Shown here: piece by piece, positions 1 through 7,779 of the stretch
Numbering within the stretch: the first letter of the stretch is position 1
Layout: the number at the start of each line of letters is the position of its first letter
Assembly: GCA_025464735.1 (NCBI GenBank)
Contig: JAODMX010000115.1
Coordinates: forward strand, 1-15,702
Length of the DNA stretch: 15,702 nt
Direction: 5' to 3'
Source: Frondihabitans sp.
GTDB lineage: Bacteria; Actinomycetota; Actinomycetes; Actinomycetales; Microbacteriaceae
The notes under the pieces: model-generated
What the model saw: only the letters and a program-made list of their open reading frames with translations
What the model was told of the DNA's origin: nothing
The model's database searches: none
Made by a program: the position numbers and the translations under genes

Positions 1-11
1 AGAACCCGCGG

Positions 12-773
12 TCATGAGAGACCGAGGATCCTGGCCATGTTGCCGCCCTCGACGAGGGCCCGGTCGGCTTCGTCCGGGATGGCTTTCGCGATCTTGAATC
101 GCTCGAGATCGAAATCCGAACCGGGCCACTCGGATCCCAGCAGGATCTTCTCCGGACCGACCCGCGCATACGCGCGACGGACGTCGGCCATCAGAGTCGC
201 ACTGGTCTCGAGATACACGTGCGGCTGACGTTCGGCGACGATGATCGCCTCCGGCACGTTCCAGACGGCACCCATGTGGGCGATGATCGTAGGGACATCA
301 GGGTGGCCCTTGGCGATCTCCTCGATGGCGAACGGCGCGCAGAACGCATCGTCGAGAGCATTGATGAGCACGGGCAGCCCGAATTTCGCACAGGCCCGGA
401 ACACCGGGTCGAGCAGGCCGTGGTCGGCCACGTGGTAGCCGTGCATGCTGGGGTGGAGCTTGAGGCCGGACAACCCCGCCTCCGCCATGCGCTCGATCTC
501 GTCGAGGGCATCGTCGTCCTGCGGGCGCACCTGTCCGAAGCCGAGAAACCGATCCGGGTGGTCGTTGACGAGACCGATGATGAAGTCGTTCTCGATCCGC
601 TGCGCGAGCGAGCACACCATTGCCTTGTCGACGCCGGCGGCATCCATGCGGTCCAGGATCCGATTCGGGTCGAAGGGAACGTACGCGGGCGGCTCGTCTC
701 CCGGCCTGCTGCCCGTGAGGTAGTCGGAACGTCCGCGGACGTCCTGGGTGGTGTTGTACGCGTCGATGATCAC
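12..773 (-). CDS. Amidohydrolase-2-like (TIM-barrel) protein with degenerate metal site
   Basis: 253 aa protein resembling the amidohydrolase 2 family (ACMSD / gamma-resorcylate decarboxylase type TIM barrels). Visible family traits are the opening IIDAY strand, GLKLHP (residues 103-108), LPVLI (133-137), IIAHMG (163-168) and LLGSEWP (211-217) near the C-terminus. The usual N-terminal D-x-H-x-H metal motif reads D4-A-Y-N-T8, the His expected after LPVLI is N138, and the Asp of the usual GSDWP is E215, so the metal site looks altered. The GTG start at 773 is chosen because it overlaps the stop of the upstream ATPase gene (GTGA) and has an AAGGAG 5 nt ahead; the longer open frame to 971 is only antisense or frame-shadow of that gene. 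It is the last gene of the transporter operon and may act on the imported compound. The family call is fairly sure; the reaction is unknown. Confidence 0.85.
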   Translation of the reverse strand: MIIDAYNTTQDVRGRSDYLTGSRPGDEPPAYVPFDPNRILDRMDAAGVDKAMVCSLAQRIENDFIIGLVNDHPDRFLGFGQVRPQDDDALDEIERMAEAGLSGLKLHPSMHGYHVADHGLLDPVFRACAKFGLPVLINALDDAFCAPFAIEEIAKGHPDVPTIIAHMGAVWNVPEAIIVAERQPHVYLETSATLMADVRRAYARVGPEKILLGSEWPGSDFDLERFKIAKAIPDEADRALVEGGNMARILGLS

Positions 774-1810
774 GCGGTCTCCTTCTGATTGACGAGCGAG
801 TCGTCGGCGGGGACGTCGGGCAGGGTCCGCACAACGGCGTCCGCTCGGCCCTCCGGCGTCGACGACGGGAAGTGGCAGCGGACCTGGCGGCCATCGGCCA
901 CCTGACGAAGCTTTGGCTGGACGGTTCGACACAGGTCGGTCGCAAAAGGGCACCGGGTCGAGAATCGGCATCCTGGCGGAGGCGAGGCCGGATCCGGCAA
1001 CTCGCCTTCGAGCACGATCCGCTCCCGCGCGGGTCCGTCCTCCGGCGCGGCGAGTGTCGGAACGGCCGAGAGCAGCGCCTCGCTGTAGGGATGCTCGGGC
1101 CGAGCGAAGAATGCGTCCCGGTCGGCGATCTCGACGATCTGCCCGAGGTACATGACCGCGACCCGATGGGCGACGTGACGCACGACGCCGAGGTCGTGCG
1201 AGATGAAGAGCATCGTGAGGTGCTCTTCGCGAGTCAGGTCAGCGAGCAGATTGATCACCTGGGCTTGCACGGACACGTCCAGGGCCGAGACCGGCTCGTC
1301 GGCAACGATGAATCGGGGGCGCGAGGCCAGAGCACGCGCGATCCCGATACGCTGACGCTGACCGCCCGAGAACTCGTGCGGGCGGCGATCCGAGGTGGCC
1401 GAACCGAGCCCGACCCGGTCGAGGAGCTCGGCGGCACGACGGAGCGCCTCCTTCTTCGCGACGCCGCGCGTCTGGCGGAGGGGCTCGGCCACGATGTCGC
1501 CGATGCGGCGGCGCGGATTGAGCGAGCCCATCGGATCCTGGAACACCATCTGCATGTCAGCGCGCGCCACGCGCAGCTGGCCGCGGGAGAGCTGGGAGAT
1601 GTCGATCCCGGCGAACTCGACCGAGCCGACACTCGATTCCTCGAGTCGGAGCAGCGCCCGGCCGAGGGTCGACTTGCCGCAGCCCGATTCACCGACGAGG
1701 GCAAGGGTCTCGCCCTCGCGCACCTCGAGATCGACTTCGCTGACGGCGGTGACTCGCCCGCCGTACGTCACGGACAGCCCCCTCGTCGCGACCAGTGTTG
1801 CGGCGGTCAC
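770..1810 (-). CDS. Dipeptide/oligopeptide-type ABC transporter ATPase (DppF/OppF-like)
   Basis: 346 aa cytoplasmic ATPase that powers the Dpp/Opp-family importer encoded in the same operon. Walker A GESGCGKST is at residues 40-48, the Q-loop Gln at 91, signature FSGGQ at 147-151, Walker B FIVADE at 167-172 and the switch His at 205 (FISHD). The C-terminal extension with CRFSTRCPF and a further Cys is the oligopeptide-transporter C-terminal domain typical of this subfamily. The start is GTG at 1810, overlapping the stop of the upstream ATPase gene by 4 bp (GTGA) and preceded by GGAGGAGC. It pairs with the second ATPase as a heterodimer. The gene ends in a GTGA overlap with the amidohydrolase-like gene. 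Family assignment is secure; substrate cannot be read from the ATPase. Confidence 0.95.
   Translation of the reverse strand: MTAATLVATRGLSVTYGGRVTAVSEVDLEVREGETLALVGESGCGKSTLGRALLRLEESSVGSVEFAGIDISQLSRGQLRVARADMQMVFQDPMGSLNPRRRIGDIVAEPLRQTRGVAKKEALRRAAELLDRVGLGSATSDRRPHEFSGGQRQRIGIARALASRPRFIVADEPVSALDVSVQAQVINLLADLTREEHLTMLFISHDLGVVRHVAHRVAVMYLGQIVEIADRDAFFARPEHPYSEALLSAVPTLAAPEDGPARERIVLEGELPDPASPPPGCRFSTRCPFATDLCRTVQPKLRQVADGRQVRCHFPSSTPEGRADAVVRTLPDVPADDSLVNQKETA
779..784 (-). promoter_or_regulatory. Shine-Dalgarno site fixing the amidohydrolase start
   Basis: AAGGAG on the minus strand, 5 nt before the GTG at 773 and inside the last codons of the upstream ATPase gene. It decides for the 253 aa start over the longer open frame. 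Confidence 0.7.
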
Positions 1811-2853
1811 GCTGCTCCTCCGTCCGCCCGGGCGACCGACTCGGTCGGTCGCAGAGACGATTCGGAGTTCAGCCAGCAGGCGTCGAGATGATCGGGCGCA
1901 GAGGCGTCATGGACGGCCAGCTCGGGTCGCTCGACGCAGGCGTCGTGCGCGAACGCGCAGCGGGAGGCGAAGGCGCAGCCCGACGGTCGATCGGCACCCT
2001 GAGGCGGGGCGCCGGGGATCGTGGGAAGTCGATCCGGCACCGGACCGGTCACGCCGGGTGTGGAGGCCAGGAGACCCCGCGTGTACGGGTGCTTGGGCGA
2101 ATAGAGCACCTCTGCGGTCGTCCCCACTTCGACGATGCGCCCGGAGTACATGACCGCGACACGATCGGCGATGTTCGCCACGACGCCGAGATCGTGGGTG
2201 ACGATGACGATCGTGGTGCCGTACTCCCGCTGCAGGTTCTTGAGCAGATCGAGGATCTGAGCCTGGATGGTGACGTCGAGCGCTGTCGTCGGCTCGTCAG
2301 CGATGAGCAGTGCCGGATCGTTGGCCAAGGCGATCGCTGTCATCGCGCGCTGACGCATCCCCCCGGAGAACTGGTGCGGATAGGCCTTGGCGTTCTCCTC
2401 AGGGCGCGCGATCCCCACCTGGCGGAGCATGCCGACCGCCTTGCTTGCCGCCTCGGGACGACTGACGTCCTGGTGGAGGGAAATCATCTCTGCGACCTGG
2501 CGCCCGATGCGGTGCAGCGGGTTGAGGGCGGCAAGGGCGTCCTGGAAGACGACGGCGATGTCCTTGCCGCGGACATGGCGGAGACGTTTCTCGGGGGCGC
2601 TGATCAGATCAATGCCCCCGTAGATCGCCGTTCCGGTGATCCGGGTGCGCGGGCCGCGGTTGAGTCCGACGAGACTCATCGACAAAGCGGACTTACCCGA
2701 GCCGGATTCGCCGACGATCGCAACGATCTCACCCGGGAACAGGTCCAGGTCGACGCCGTCGACAGCGGGGACGACGCCCTGCCGTGTCGCGAAACCGACA
2801 TGCAGGTCCCGGATCCGGAGGAGCGGCTCCCGAGGGTCGTCAGACCCCGTCAT
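1807..2853 (-). CDS. Dipeptide/oligopeptide-type ABC transporter ATPase (DppD/OppD-like)
   Basis: 348 aa first ATPase of the importer. Walker A GESGSGKS lies at residues 49-56, the Q-loop Gln at 104 (VFQD), signature FSGGM at 162-166, Walker B LLIADE at 182-187 and the switch His at 220 (VTHD). The C-terminal segment has the CAFASRCAFAHDAC cysteine pattern of the OppD/DppD C-terminal domain. The ATG at 2853 overlaps the stop of the alpha/beta hydrolase gene by 4 bp (ATGA) with a GAGGTGAGA sequence ahead; the open frame continues upstream to 3177 but that part only shadows the hydrolase gene. The downstream ATPase starts inside its stop codon. All ATP-binding motifs are intact, so it should be functional. 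Confidence 0.95.
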   Translation of the reverse strand: MTGSDDPREPLLRIRDLHVGFATRQGVVPAVDGVDLDLFPGEIVAIVGESGSGKSALSMSLVGLNRGPRTRITGTAIYGGIDLISAPEKRLRHVRGKDIAVVFQDALAALNPLHRIGRQVAEMISLHQDVSRPEAASKAVGMLRQVGIARPEENAKAYPHQFSGGMRQRAMTAIALANDPALLIADEPTTALDVTIQAQILDLLKNLQREYGTTIVIVTHDLGVVANIADRVAVMYSGRIVEVGTTAEVLYSPKHPYTRGLLASTPGVTGPVPDRLPTIPGAPPQGADRPSGCAFASRCAFAHDACVERPELAVHDASAPDHLDACWLNSESSLRPTESVARADGGAA

Positions 2854-3533
2854 ACTCTCACCTCGGCCAAGGCCACCTCGATCAGGTCGACCACTGTCTC
2901 GGGCGCGACCCGCGGCGTGAAATGGCTGGTCTCGACTTCGCTCGTCACGGCACCCGCGCGCAGCGCCATGTCGCGCTGGGTGTCGGTCCGCAGCGTGCCG
3001 TCCCGGGACGCGACGAGGTACCAGCTCGGTCGCATCCGCCAGGCGGGGACGCCGACCGTCTGGGTGAAGATCGCGTTCGATGACCGACCGGTTTCGCGGA
3101 TGAGGGATGCCTGGTGTTCCGCGGGCACGTCCCAGCCGATCTCCTCCCAGAACCGGCCGCCCCGATCGGTGACCCACGAGCCGTCGTCGCCACGGCGCAT
3201 GTAGGCCGAGACCGGTGCCGGGTCGTACCGCTCGACGATCGCACTGACGCTCTCCCCCTCGTCGGGAGCGAACGCGGCGACGTAGACGAGACCTCGGACG
3301 GCATCGAGCCGCCCCACCTCGGTGATGACGGCGCCGCCGTAGGAGTGCCCGACGAGCAGCACGGGCTCGCCGATGGCCTCGACAATGGCGCTCGTGTGGG
3401 CGACGTCGCTCTCCAGAGAGACGAGCGTGTTGGTGACGAGCGTGTAGGCGAGACCCCGCGCATCGAGGATCGGTGTGACGGCGCTCCAGGTGGTGGGGGT
3501 TCCGCCGGCTCCGTGAACGAGGACGATGTGCAT
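2850..3533 (-). CDS. Alpha/beta hydrolase inserted in transporter operon
   Basis: 227 aa cytoplasmic alpha/beta-fold hydrolase with no signal peptide. The N-terminal VHGAGG (residues 6-11) is the oxyanion-hole loop, and GHSYGG (62-67) is the nucleophile elbow with Ser64. D178 (SRDGTL) and H204 (TSHFTP) are the likely acid and base of the triad. Its size and the plain HGAGG/GHSYGG layout resemble the small esterase/amidase-like group related to plant methyl-esterases, so ester or amide cleavage is plausible, but the substrate is unknown. ATG 3533 is 2 bp after the permease stop and follows GGAAGG. The gene sits between the permease and ATPase genes, translationally coupled on both sides, which argues that it processes what the transporter imports. 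Confidence 0.9.
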   Translation of the reverse strand: MHIVLVHGAGGTPTTWSAVTPILDARGLAYTLVTNTLVSLESDVAHTSAIVEAIGEPVLLVGHSYGGAVITEVGRLDAVRGLVYVAAFAPDEGESVSAIVERYDPAPVSAYMRRGDDGSWVTDRGGRFWEEIGWDVPAEHQASLIRETGRSSNAIFTQTVGVPAWRMRPSWYLVASRDGTLRTDTQRDMALRAGAVTSEVETSHFTPRVAPETVVDLIEVALAEVRV

Positions 3534-3535
3534 AG

Positions 3536-4615
3536 TCAGGCCTTCCGGAGGCGGGGGTCGAGGACGAGGACGAGGATGTCGACGACGAGGTTGGTCAGGA
3601 TGAAGAGGGTGGCGACGGCGAGGACGGCGCCCTGCACGAGCAGGTAGTCCTTCTGATTCACGGCATTGACCAGAAGGTTGCCGACGCCGGGGTAGGAAAA
3701 GACGGTCTCGGTGATGACCGAGCCTCCGAGAAGCGAGCCGAACTGCAGCCCGAGAACGGTCACGACCGGGAGGGAGGAGTTGCGGAAGACGTGTCCTGTC
3801 ATGATCCTGCGCTCCCCCAGCCCTTTCATCCGAGCGGTCCGGATGAAGTCGTCGCCGAGAACTTCCAGGACGGAGGCGCGCACCATCCGGGTGATGAAGC
3901 CGGCCATCGAGATGGCCAGCGTCACGGCGGGCAGGATCAGGTGGATCAGCCACGGCCCGATGAGGTCGGGCCGGTTCTGGAGGATCGCGTCGAGCAGCAC
4001 GAAGTTCGTCGTCGGTTGGTAGTTCAGCGTGTTGGGAAGACGCCCGAGCACGGGAAGCAGATGCAGCTGAACACCGAACACGATGATCCCGAGCACGCCG
4101 AGGGCGAACCACGGAAGGGAGAAGCTGACTGTCGCAAGACTCAGGATGAGGGAGTCGATCTTGCTCCCGCGTCGGGTCGCCGCGATCACACCGGTGACGA
4201 CTCCCAGCACCACGGCGATGATCATGGCGGTGACGACGAGTTCGATCGTGGCCGGCAACGTGTTTTTGAGGAGCGCGAGCACGGTGTTGTTACCGAAGAA
4301 AGAGTAGCCGAGGTCGAGGTGCCCGACCGCGCTGAGATAGCTGACGTACTGCAGCCAGAGCGGACGGTTGAGACCGAGGGTGGCGTTCAGATGCGCGATA
4401 TTGTCCTGGATCTCCTTGCTCGACAGCCCTTGGGCGCCGGCCACTCCCAGCGTCGTGGCGGGCGATCCCGGGATCAGACGCATCGCGAAGAAGACCACCG
4501 TGATGACCGCGAGCAGCACAACGGGAACGAGCAGGAGGCGGCGGGCGACCACCATGCCGAGACTGCGGCTCCGAGCGGTACGGGTGATGGTGGTGATCGT
4601 GCTGATGACACTCAT
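3536..4615 (-). CDS. ABC transporter permease (DppB/OppB-like)
   Basis: 359 aa integral membrane permease. A first helix at about residues 25-46 (RRLLLVPVVLLAVITVVFFAMRLIPG) is typical of DppB/OppB, followed by a periplasmic loop and about five more helices. The cytoplasmic EAA loop, which docks to the ATPases, is visible as DDFIRTARMKGLGERR. The C-terminus ends in the usual LDPRLR. The first 20 residues precede the usual family start, but ATG 4615 overlaps the preceding permease stop (ATGA) and has GGAGAG ahead, so this start is preferred over Met21. It forms the channel with the DppC-like permease. It lies just before the hydrolase gene with a 2 bp gap. Confident family call; cargo undetermined. 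Confidence 0.94.
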   Translation of the reverse strand: MSVISTITTITRTARSRSLGMVVARRLLLVPVVLLAVITVVFFAMRLIPGSPATTLGVAGAQGLSSKEIQDNIAHLNATLGLNRPLWLQYVSYLSAVGHLDLGYSFFGNNTVLALLKNTLPATIELVVTAMIIAVVLGVVTGVIAATRRGSKIDSLILSLATVSFSLPWFALGVLGIIVFGVQLHLLPVLGRLPNTLNYQPTTNFVLLDAILQNRPDLIGPWLIHLILPAVTLAISMAGFITRMVRASVLEVLGDDFIRTARMKGLGERRIMTGHVFRNSSLPVVTVLGLQFGSLLGGSVITETVFSYPGVGNLLVNAVNQKDYLLVQGAVLAVATLFILTNLVVDILVLVLDPRLRKA

Positions 4616-5493
4616 ACGGCTCTCCGGTGGTCGAAACGGTCGCGAAGGTCGTCTCCGACGAAGTTGCAGGCCACGACGAACAGGAGAGTGCAGATGGCGG
4701 GAAGCAGGATGAGGGAGGCGTCGCTGTAGACGAACTGCTGTCCGGCCTGCACCATATAGCCCCAGTCGGCCTGCGGCGGCTGGATCCCGAGGCCGATGTA
4801 CGACATGCCCGCGGAGAATCCTGCGGCGACCGAGATCGTCGTCATGGCCTGGACGAGAAGAGGGCCGACAATGTTCGGCAGGATCTCGACCACCATGATT
4901 CGCGGAGCTCGGGTGCCGGCGAGGTCGGCGGACGCGACGTAGTCTCTGGCGGCCTCACGCGACGTCGTGGCTCTCGTCAAGCGCGCGAAGCTCGGTGCCA
5001 TCGCGATCGTGATCCCGACGACGAGTGGCAGCGGGCCCGGGCCGGTGACGGACACGAGCAGGATGATCAGCAGCAGCGAGGGGAAGGCAAGGACGAGGTC
5101 AGTGCAGCGCATCAAGAGCTGATCGAACCAGCCGCCGACATAACCGGCGACCAGGCCGACGGCGGTGCCGATGGTCCCTGCCAGCAGCGTCGACGACAGG
5201 GCGATGCCGATCAGAGGACGCCCCCCGACGAGGAGCCGGGCCAGCTCGTCACGCCCAAGATCGTCGGTGCCGAGGAGATGGCCCGCCGACCCGAGCGGCA
5301 GAAGCGGGTGCTCCCCCTGCAGAAGAGGGCTGATCGGCACGACGAACGGCCCGATGACAGTCAGGGCGACCATCGCGATGACGACGATCCAGGCCGCGAG
5401 CCCGACGGCCGACGTGGCGCCCCCGAACCGCCGGCTGATCGTATGGCCGGCGGTTCGGGTTCTGCGCAGAGAGCTGATCGGGGAGCTGGTCAT
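4612..5493 (-). CDS. ABC transporter permease (DppC/OppC-like)
   Basis: 293 aa second permease. About six helices are visible, beginning with LAAWIVVIAMVALTVIGPFVV, and the EAA docking loop reads REAARDYVASADLAGTRAPR. A GTDDLGRDELARLL segment after helix 1 is the classic OppC/DppC landmark, and the C-terminal DDLRDRFDHR matches the family end. ATG 5493 lies 2 bp beyond the stop of the binding-protein gene. A TTG at 5499 overlapping that stop (TTGA) would add two residues; neither has a strong Shine-Dalgarno sequence, so coupling to the binding-protein gene is likely. The gene overlaps the next permease gene by 4 bp (ATGA). Confidence 0.93.
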   Translation of the reverse strand: MTSSPISSLRRTRTAGHTISRRFGGATSAVGLAAWIVVIAMVALTVIGPFVVPISPLLQGEHPLLPLGSAGHLLGTDDLGRDELARLLVGGRPLIGIALSSTLLAGTIGTAVGLVAGYVGGWFDQLLMRCTDLVLAFPSLLLIILLVSVTGPGPLPLVVGITIAMAPSFARLTRATTSREAARDYVASADLAGTRAPRIMVVEILPNIVGPLLVQAMTTISVAAGFSAGMSYIGLGIQPPQADWGYMVQAGQQFVYSDASLILLPAICTLLFVVACNFVGDDLRDRFDHRRAV

Positions 5494-5495
5494 CG

Positions 5496-7178
5496 TCAAT
5501 TAACGGTCGCGTTCTCCATGAAACAGCGGTGCGCGCTGAGGGCGGCGACGTTCATGCCCTTGACGTTCGTCGTGCTTGTCACCGGGTTGGTGAACGCGGC
5601 CAGCATGCTGAAGGGGGCGATCTTGTCGGCGACGGTCTTCTGCACGGCCGTGTACTTCGCGGTCCTCGACGAGCCGTTCGGTGTGTTCGCCGCGTCGGTT
5701 AGCGATGCCTGGATGCTGGTGGCGAGCGCGGCGGGAGAGGTCGTGCTCCAGCCGGTGAGGAAGGTGCCATACACACCGGACGGACTGCCGAGGGCTCCGA
5801 TCATGTTGTCGGGGTCGGGAACGTACGAGTTGCGCTCCCAGATCATCAGGTCGTGACTGGACGACGTCGGGTCGAAGAGGGCCCCCGCGTACGCAGCCGG
5901 AGTGAGGCTCGACGTGGTGACCTTCAGACCGATCGCCTCCAGATTCTGCTGGATGATCTGCGCGGCCGTCACGTGCCAGCTGTCACTGGCCGAGATCAGC
6001 TTGATCGTTCGTCCGGTCGCGCCCGCGCTCTCGAGGAGGGCTTTTGCCTTGGCGACGTTCTTCGTCGACAGCGACGCGAGGCTCGGGTCGTAGGAGGCCT
6101 GCGACGGTGGAATCGTGTATCCCTTGGGAAGCGCGCCCTTTCCGTAGAACGCCTTGGCCAGGATCGCATCGCGGTCGATGGCGAGGTTGATCGCCTGCCG
6201 CACCTCGAGCTCCTTGAGCGCGGCCTGCCGCGTGTCCATGAAGAGCATGGCGTCGGCGCCGTTCGGCGTCTTGTACACGGTGACGCTGCTGCTCGCCTCC
6301 AACTGCTTCACCGCTGAGTATGGCGTGAACTGAGTGGCCGAGATGTCGCCGCTCTCCAGCGAGCTGATGATCGTGGACTGGTCCTGGATCTGCTGCATGA
6401 CGAGGCGGTCGACCTTGGCGCGGCCCTTCCAATAGCCTTCGAACGCCTTGAGCACGACCTGCTGGCCCGAGGTCGACGAGACGTACTCGAACGGGCCACT
6501 GCCAACGAGGTGTTTGCCGATGTCCTTGCCGTACTTCTTGATGGCCGCGGCGGAGATGATGCGTCCGCCCACGTCGCTGAGGCGCGCGGGAAGCAGTGCG
6601 TCTTTCGCCTTGAGCACCATGGTGAAGGTGTGCGCGTCAGTCGCCGCCATCGAGGCAACGTTCAGACCGACAGCCGCGATCTGACGGGACGCGCCCGTGG
6701 GCAGACTCGGGTCGTTGGGGTTGAACTGGCGCTGGTACGAGCGCAGAACGTCGGCCGAGCTGAAGGTCGTGCCGTCGTGCATCTTCACGTTCTCGCGGAG
6801 GGTGAACACGTACGTCAGGCCGTCGTCGCTCACCGTCCACTTGGTCGCCAGGTCGGGCTGCGCCTTGTTGCTCACGAAGTCGATGAAGGTCAGTCCACGA
6901 CAGACGCTGTCGACGACCATCCAGTCGCCGATCGTGTCGTAGAAAGCCGGGTCGAAGACGCCGCCCGTCCCGTCGATGCCGAGTGTGAGGGTGCCGCCCT
7001 TCTTGCCGCCTGTGGTCGCCGTCGACGTCGAACTGGACGACGACACCCCACACGCGGTGAGAAGCGACGCGATGCCGAGACCGATGCCGGCTGTACCGGC
7101 TCCTTTCAGGAGGCCGCGTCGGGAAATCCCGGACGGTACGGCCAGCACGGGCGGGTGGTCGGAGATTTCTTCACGCAT
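5496..7178 (-). CDS. Extracellular solute-binding lipoprotein, family 5 (DppA/OppA-like)
   Basis: 560 aa substrate-binding protein of the importer. The N-terminus has a twin-arginine motif SRRGLLKG (residues 19-26), a hydrophobic stretch, and a lipobox LTAC with Cys43, followed by a Ser/Thr-rich linker. It should therefore be exported folded through Tat and anchored to the membrane outer face. The mature part has SBP_bac_5 landmarks: GGTLTLG at the start, the DPAFYDT segment, WTVSDDGLTYVFTLRENVKMHDG (quoted here only as the region around residues 115-135), and AINLAIDRDAI. ATG 7178 follows GAGGAC by 6 nt. It is the first gene after the main promoter. The family binds peptides, nickel-chelates, opines and other small molecules, so the ligand is open. 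Confidence 0.93.
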   Translation of the reverse strand: MREEISDHPPVLAVPSGISRRGLLKGAGTAGIGLGIASLLTACGVSSSSSTSTATTGGKKGGTLTLGIDGTGGVFDPAFYDTIGDWMVVDSVCRGLTFIDFVSNKAQPDLATKWTVSDDGLTYVFTLRENVKMHDGTTFSSADVLRSYQRQFNPNDPSLPTGASRQIAAVGLNVASMAATDAHTFTMVLKAKDALLPARLSDVGGRIISAAAIKKYGKDIGKHLVGSGPFEYVSSTSGQQVVLKAFEGYWKGRAKVDRLVMQQIQDQSTIISSLESGDISATQFTPYSAVKQLEASSSVTVYKTPNGADAMLFMDTRQAALKELEVRQAINLAIDRDAILAKAFYGKGALPKGYTIPPSQASYDPSLASLSTKNVAKAKALLESAGATGRTIKLISASDSWHVTAAQIIQQNLEAIGLKVTTSSLTPAAYAGALFDPTSSSHDLMIWERNSYVPDPDNMIGALGSPSGVYGTFLTGWSTTSPAALATSIQASLTDAANTPNGSSRTAKYTAVQKTVADKIAPFSMLAAFTNPVTSTTNVKGMNVAALSAHRCFMENATVN

Positions 7179-7223
7179 GTTGAGTCCTCAGGGTGACACG
7201 AAACGGATGACAGGAAGGGTGAG

Positions 7224-7235
7224 ATTGGATCCAAT
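7224..7235. promoter_or_regulatory. Perfect palindromic operator candidate before the transporter operon
   Basis: ATTGGATCCAAT is a 12 bp perfect palindrome, followed by a further half-site (ATCCAA at 7238-7243). It lies about 12 to 25 nt downstream of the predicted transcription start of the binding-protein gene, where a repressor would block elongation or promoter escape. GntR/FCD-type repressors use palindromes of this shape; from memory the operator of Caulobacter VanR is this same 12-mer. GGATCCAATT (7227-7236) recurs exactly before ureA. Confidence 0.6.
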
Positions 7236-7254
7236 TTATCCAAAAAGAAATGCA

Positions 7255-7282
7255 AGTTTAGGATTGTGGGCTTTTGTTTCAA
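7255..7282 (-). promoter_or_regulatory. Predicted sigma-70-type promoter of the transporter operon
   Basis: On the minus strand TTGAAA (7277-7282) and TAAACT (7255-7260) are separated by 16 nt in a locally AT-rich stretch within GC-rich DNA. The predicted start near 7248 leaves a leader of about 70 nt before the ATG at 7178, carrying the palindrome at 7224-7235. This is a prediction by eye. Confidence 0.5.
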
Positions 7283-7357
7283 GCTCATGTCCGGGCCGTT
7301 ACGTTTGCGATCCGATGCGAAAGCCACACCCGAAATGGGCCGAAATCCCCCGCACCG

Positions 7358-7720
7358 TCAGGCTTTGTACACGACGAAGAATTTCCTGACCTTCTCCTGC
7401 ACGTTCCAGACGCCCGTCCAGCCGAGTGGGAAGTAGGCGGTGGCACCCGCCGAGATCTCTTCCGGCTCGTCGCCGTCGCGCTGCACCGTCATGCGTCCCG
7501 AGACGACGTGGATGAGCTCACCGCGCGTGATGAATTCCCAGCGCGAGACGCCGGGCTCGGACTCCCAGATCCCCGAGACGATCGAACGATCCTCCGTGGC
7601 GAAGTCGACCCGACTCCGAACGGGGATGTCGCCGCTCAGGGGTTCGGCGCTGGGCTGCGCTAAGAGCTTCTCCGAGAGGTCGGAGGCGGGGACGTCGAGC
7701 GGGCGGTTGATCGTGGTCAT
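7358..7720 (-). CDS. Small cupin-domain protein (Cupin_3 / DUF861-like)
   Basis: 120 aa single-domain cupin. The Cupin_3-like core is seen as SGIWESEPGVSRWEF (residues 49-63), RGELIHVVSGRMTV (66-79) and GATAYFPLGWTGVWNV (92-107), ending in KFFVVYK. Relatives include EutQ-like proteins and ureidoglycine-aminohydrolase-type cupins, but many family members have no known activity and the sequence does not settle which applies. ATG 7720 is preceded by GGAGGAA; the open frame extends to 7846 but has no better start signal and would cross the ureA control region. It is transcribed toward the transporter operon, 179 bp away, and faces ureA across 120 bp, so it may share regulation with either. Confidence 0.88.
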   Translation of the reverse strand: MTTINRPLDVPASDLSEKLLAQPSAEPLSGDIPVRSRVDFATEDRSIVSGIWESEPGVSRWEFITRGELIHVVSGRMTVQRDGDEPEEISAGATAYFPLGWTGVWNVQEKVRKFFVVYKA

Positions 7721-7739
7721 GGTTCCTCCAGAGCGGACC

Positions 7740-7753
7740 GAGCCGATCGGCTC
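7740..7753. repeat. 14 bp perfect palindrome in the cupin leader
   Basis: GAGCCGATCGGCTC is a perfect inverted repeat with no spacer, ending 20 nt before the cupin ATG. It could be a regulator site or a weak leader structure. Confidence 0.4.
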
Positions 7754-7779
7754 AATCGAATGAATCCGCACAAGGCCTG

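Noticed and set aside
872..3204. Long plus-strand open frames (872-1891, 1795-3204) opposite the two ATPase genes
   Set aside because: The minus-strand frames carry complete Walker, signature and switch motifs; the plus-strand products are Arg/Asp-rich with no family pattern, as expected for antisense frames in GC-rich DNA.
3627..4729. Plus-strand open frame 3791-4729 opposite the permease genes
   Set aside because: Highly charged Asp/Glu/His/Arg-rich product is the mirror of hydrophobic permease codons; no supporting start signal.
7290..7357. Possible rho-independent terminator after the cupin gene
   Set aside because: No stable GC stem followed by a T run could be found on the minus strand; the TTTGCGATCCGATGCGAAA stretch is mirror-like, not a true inverted repeat.
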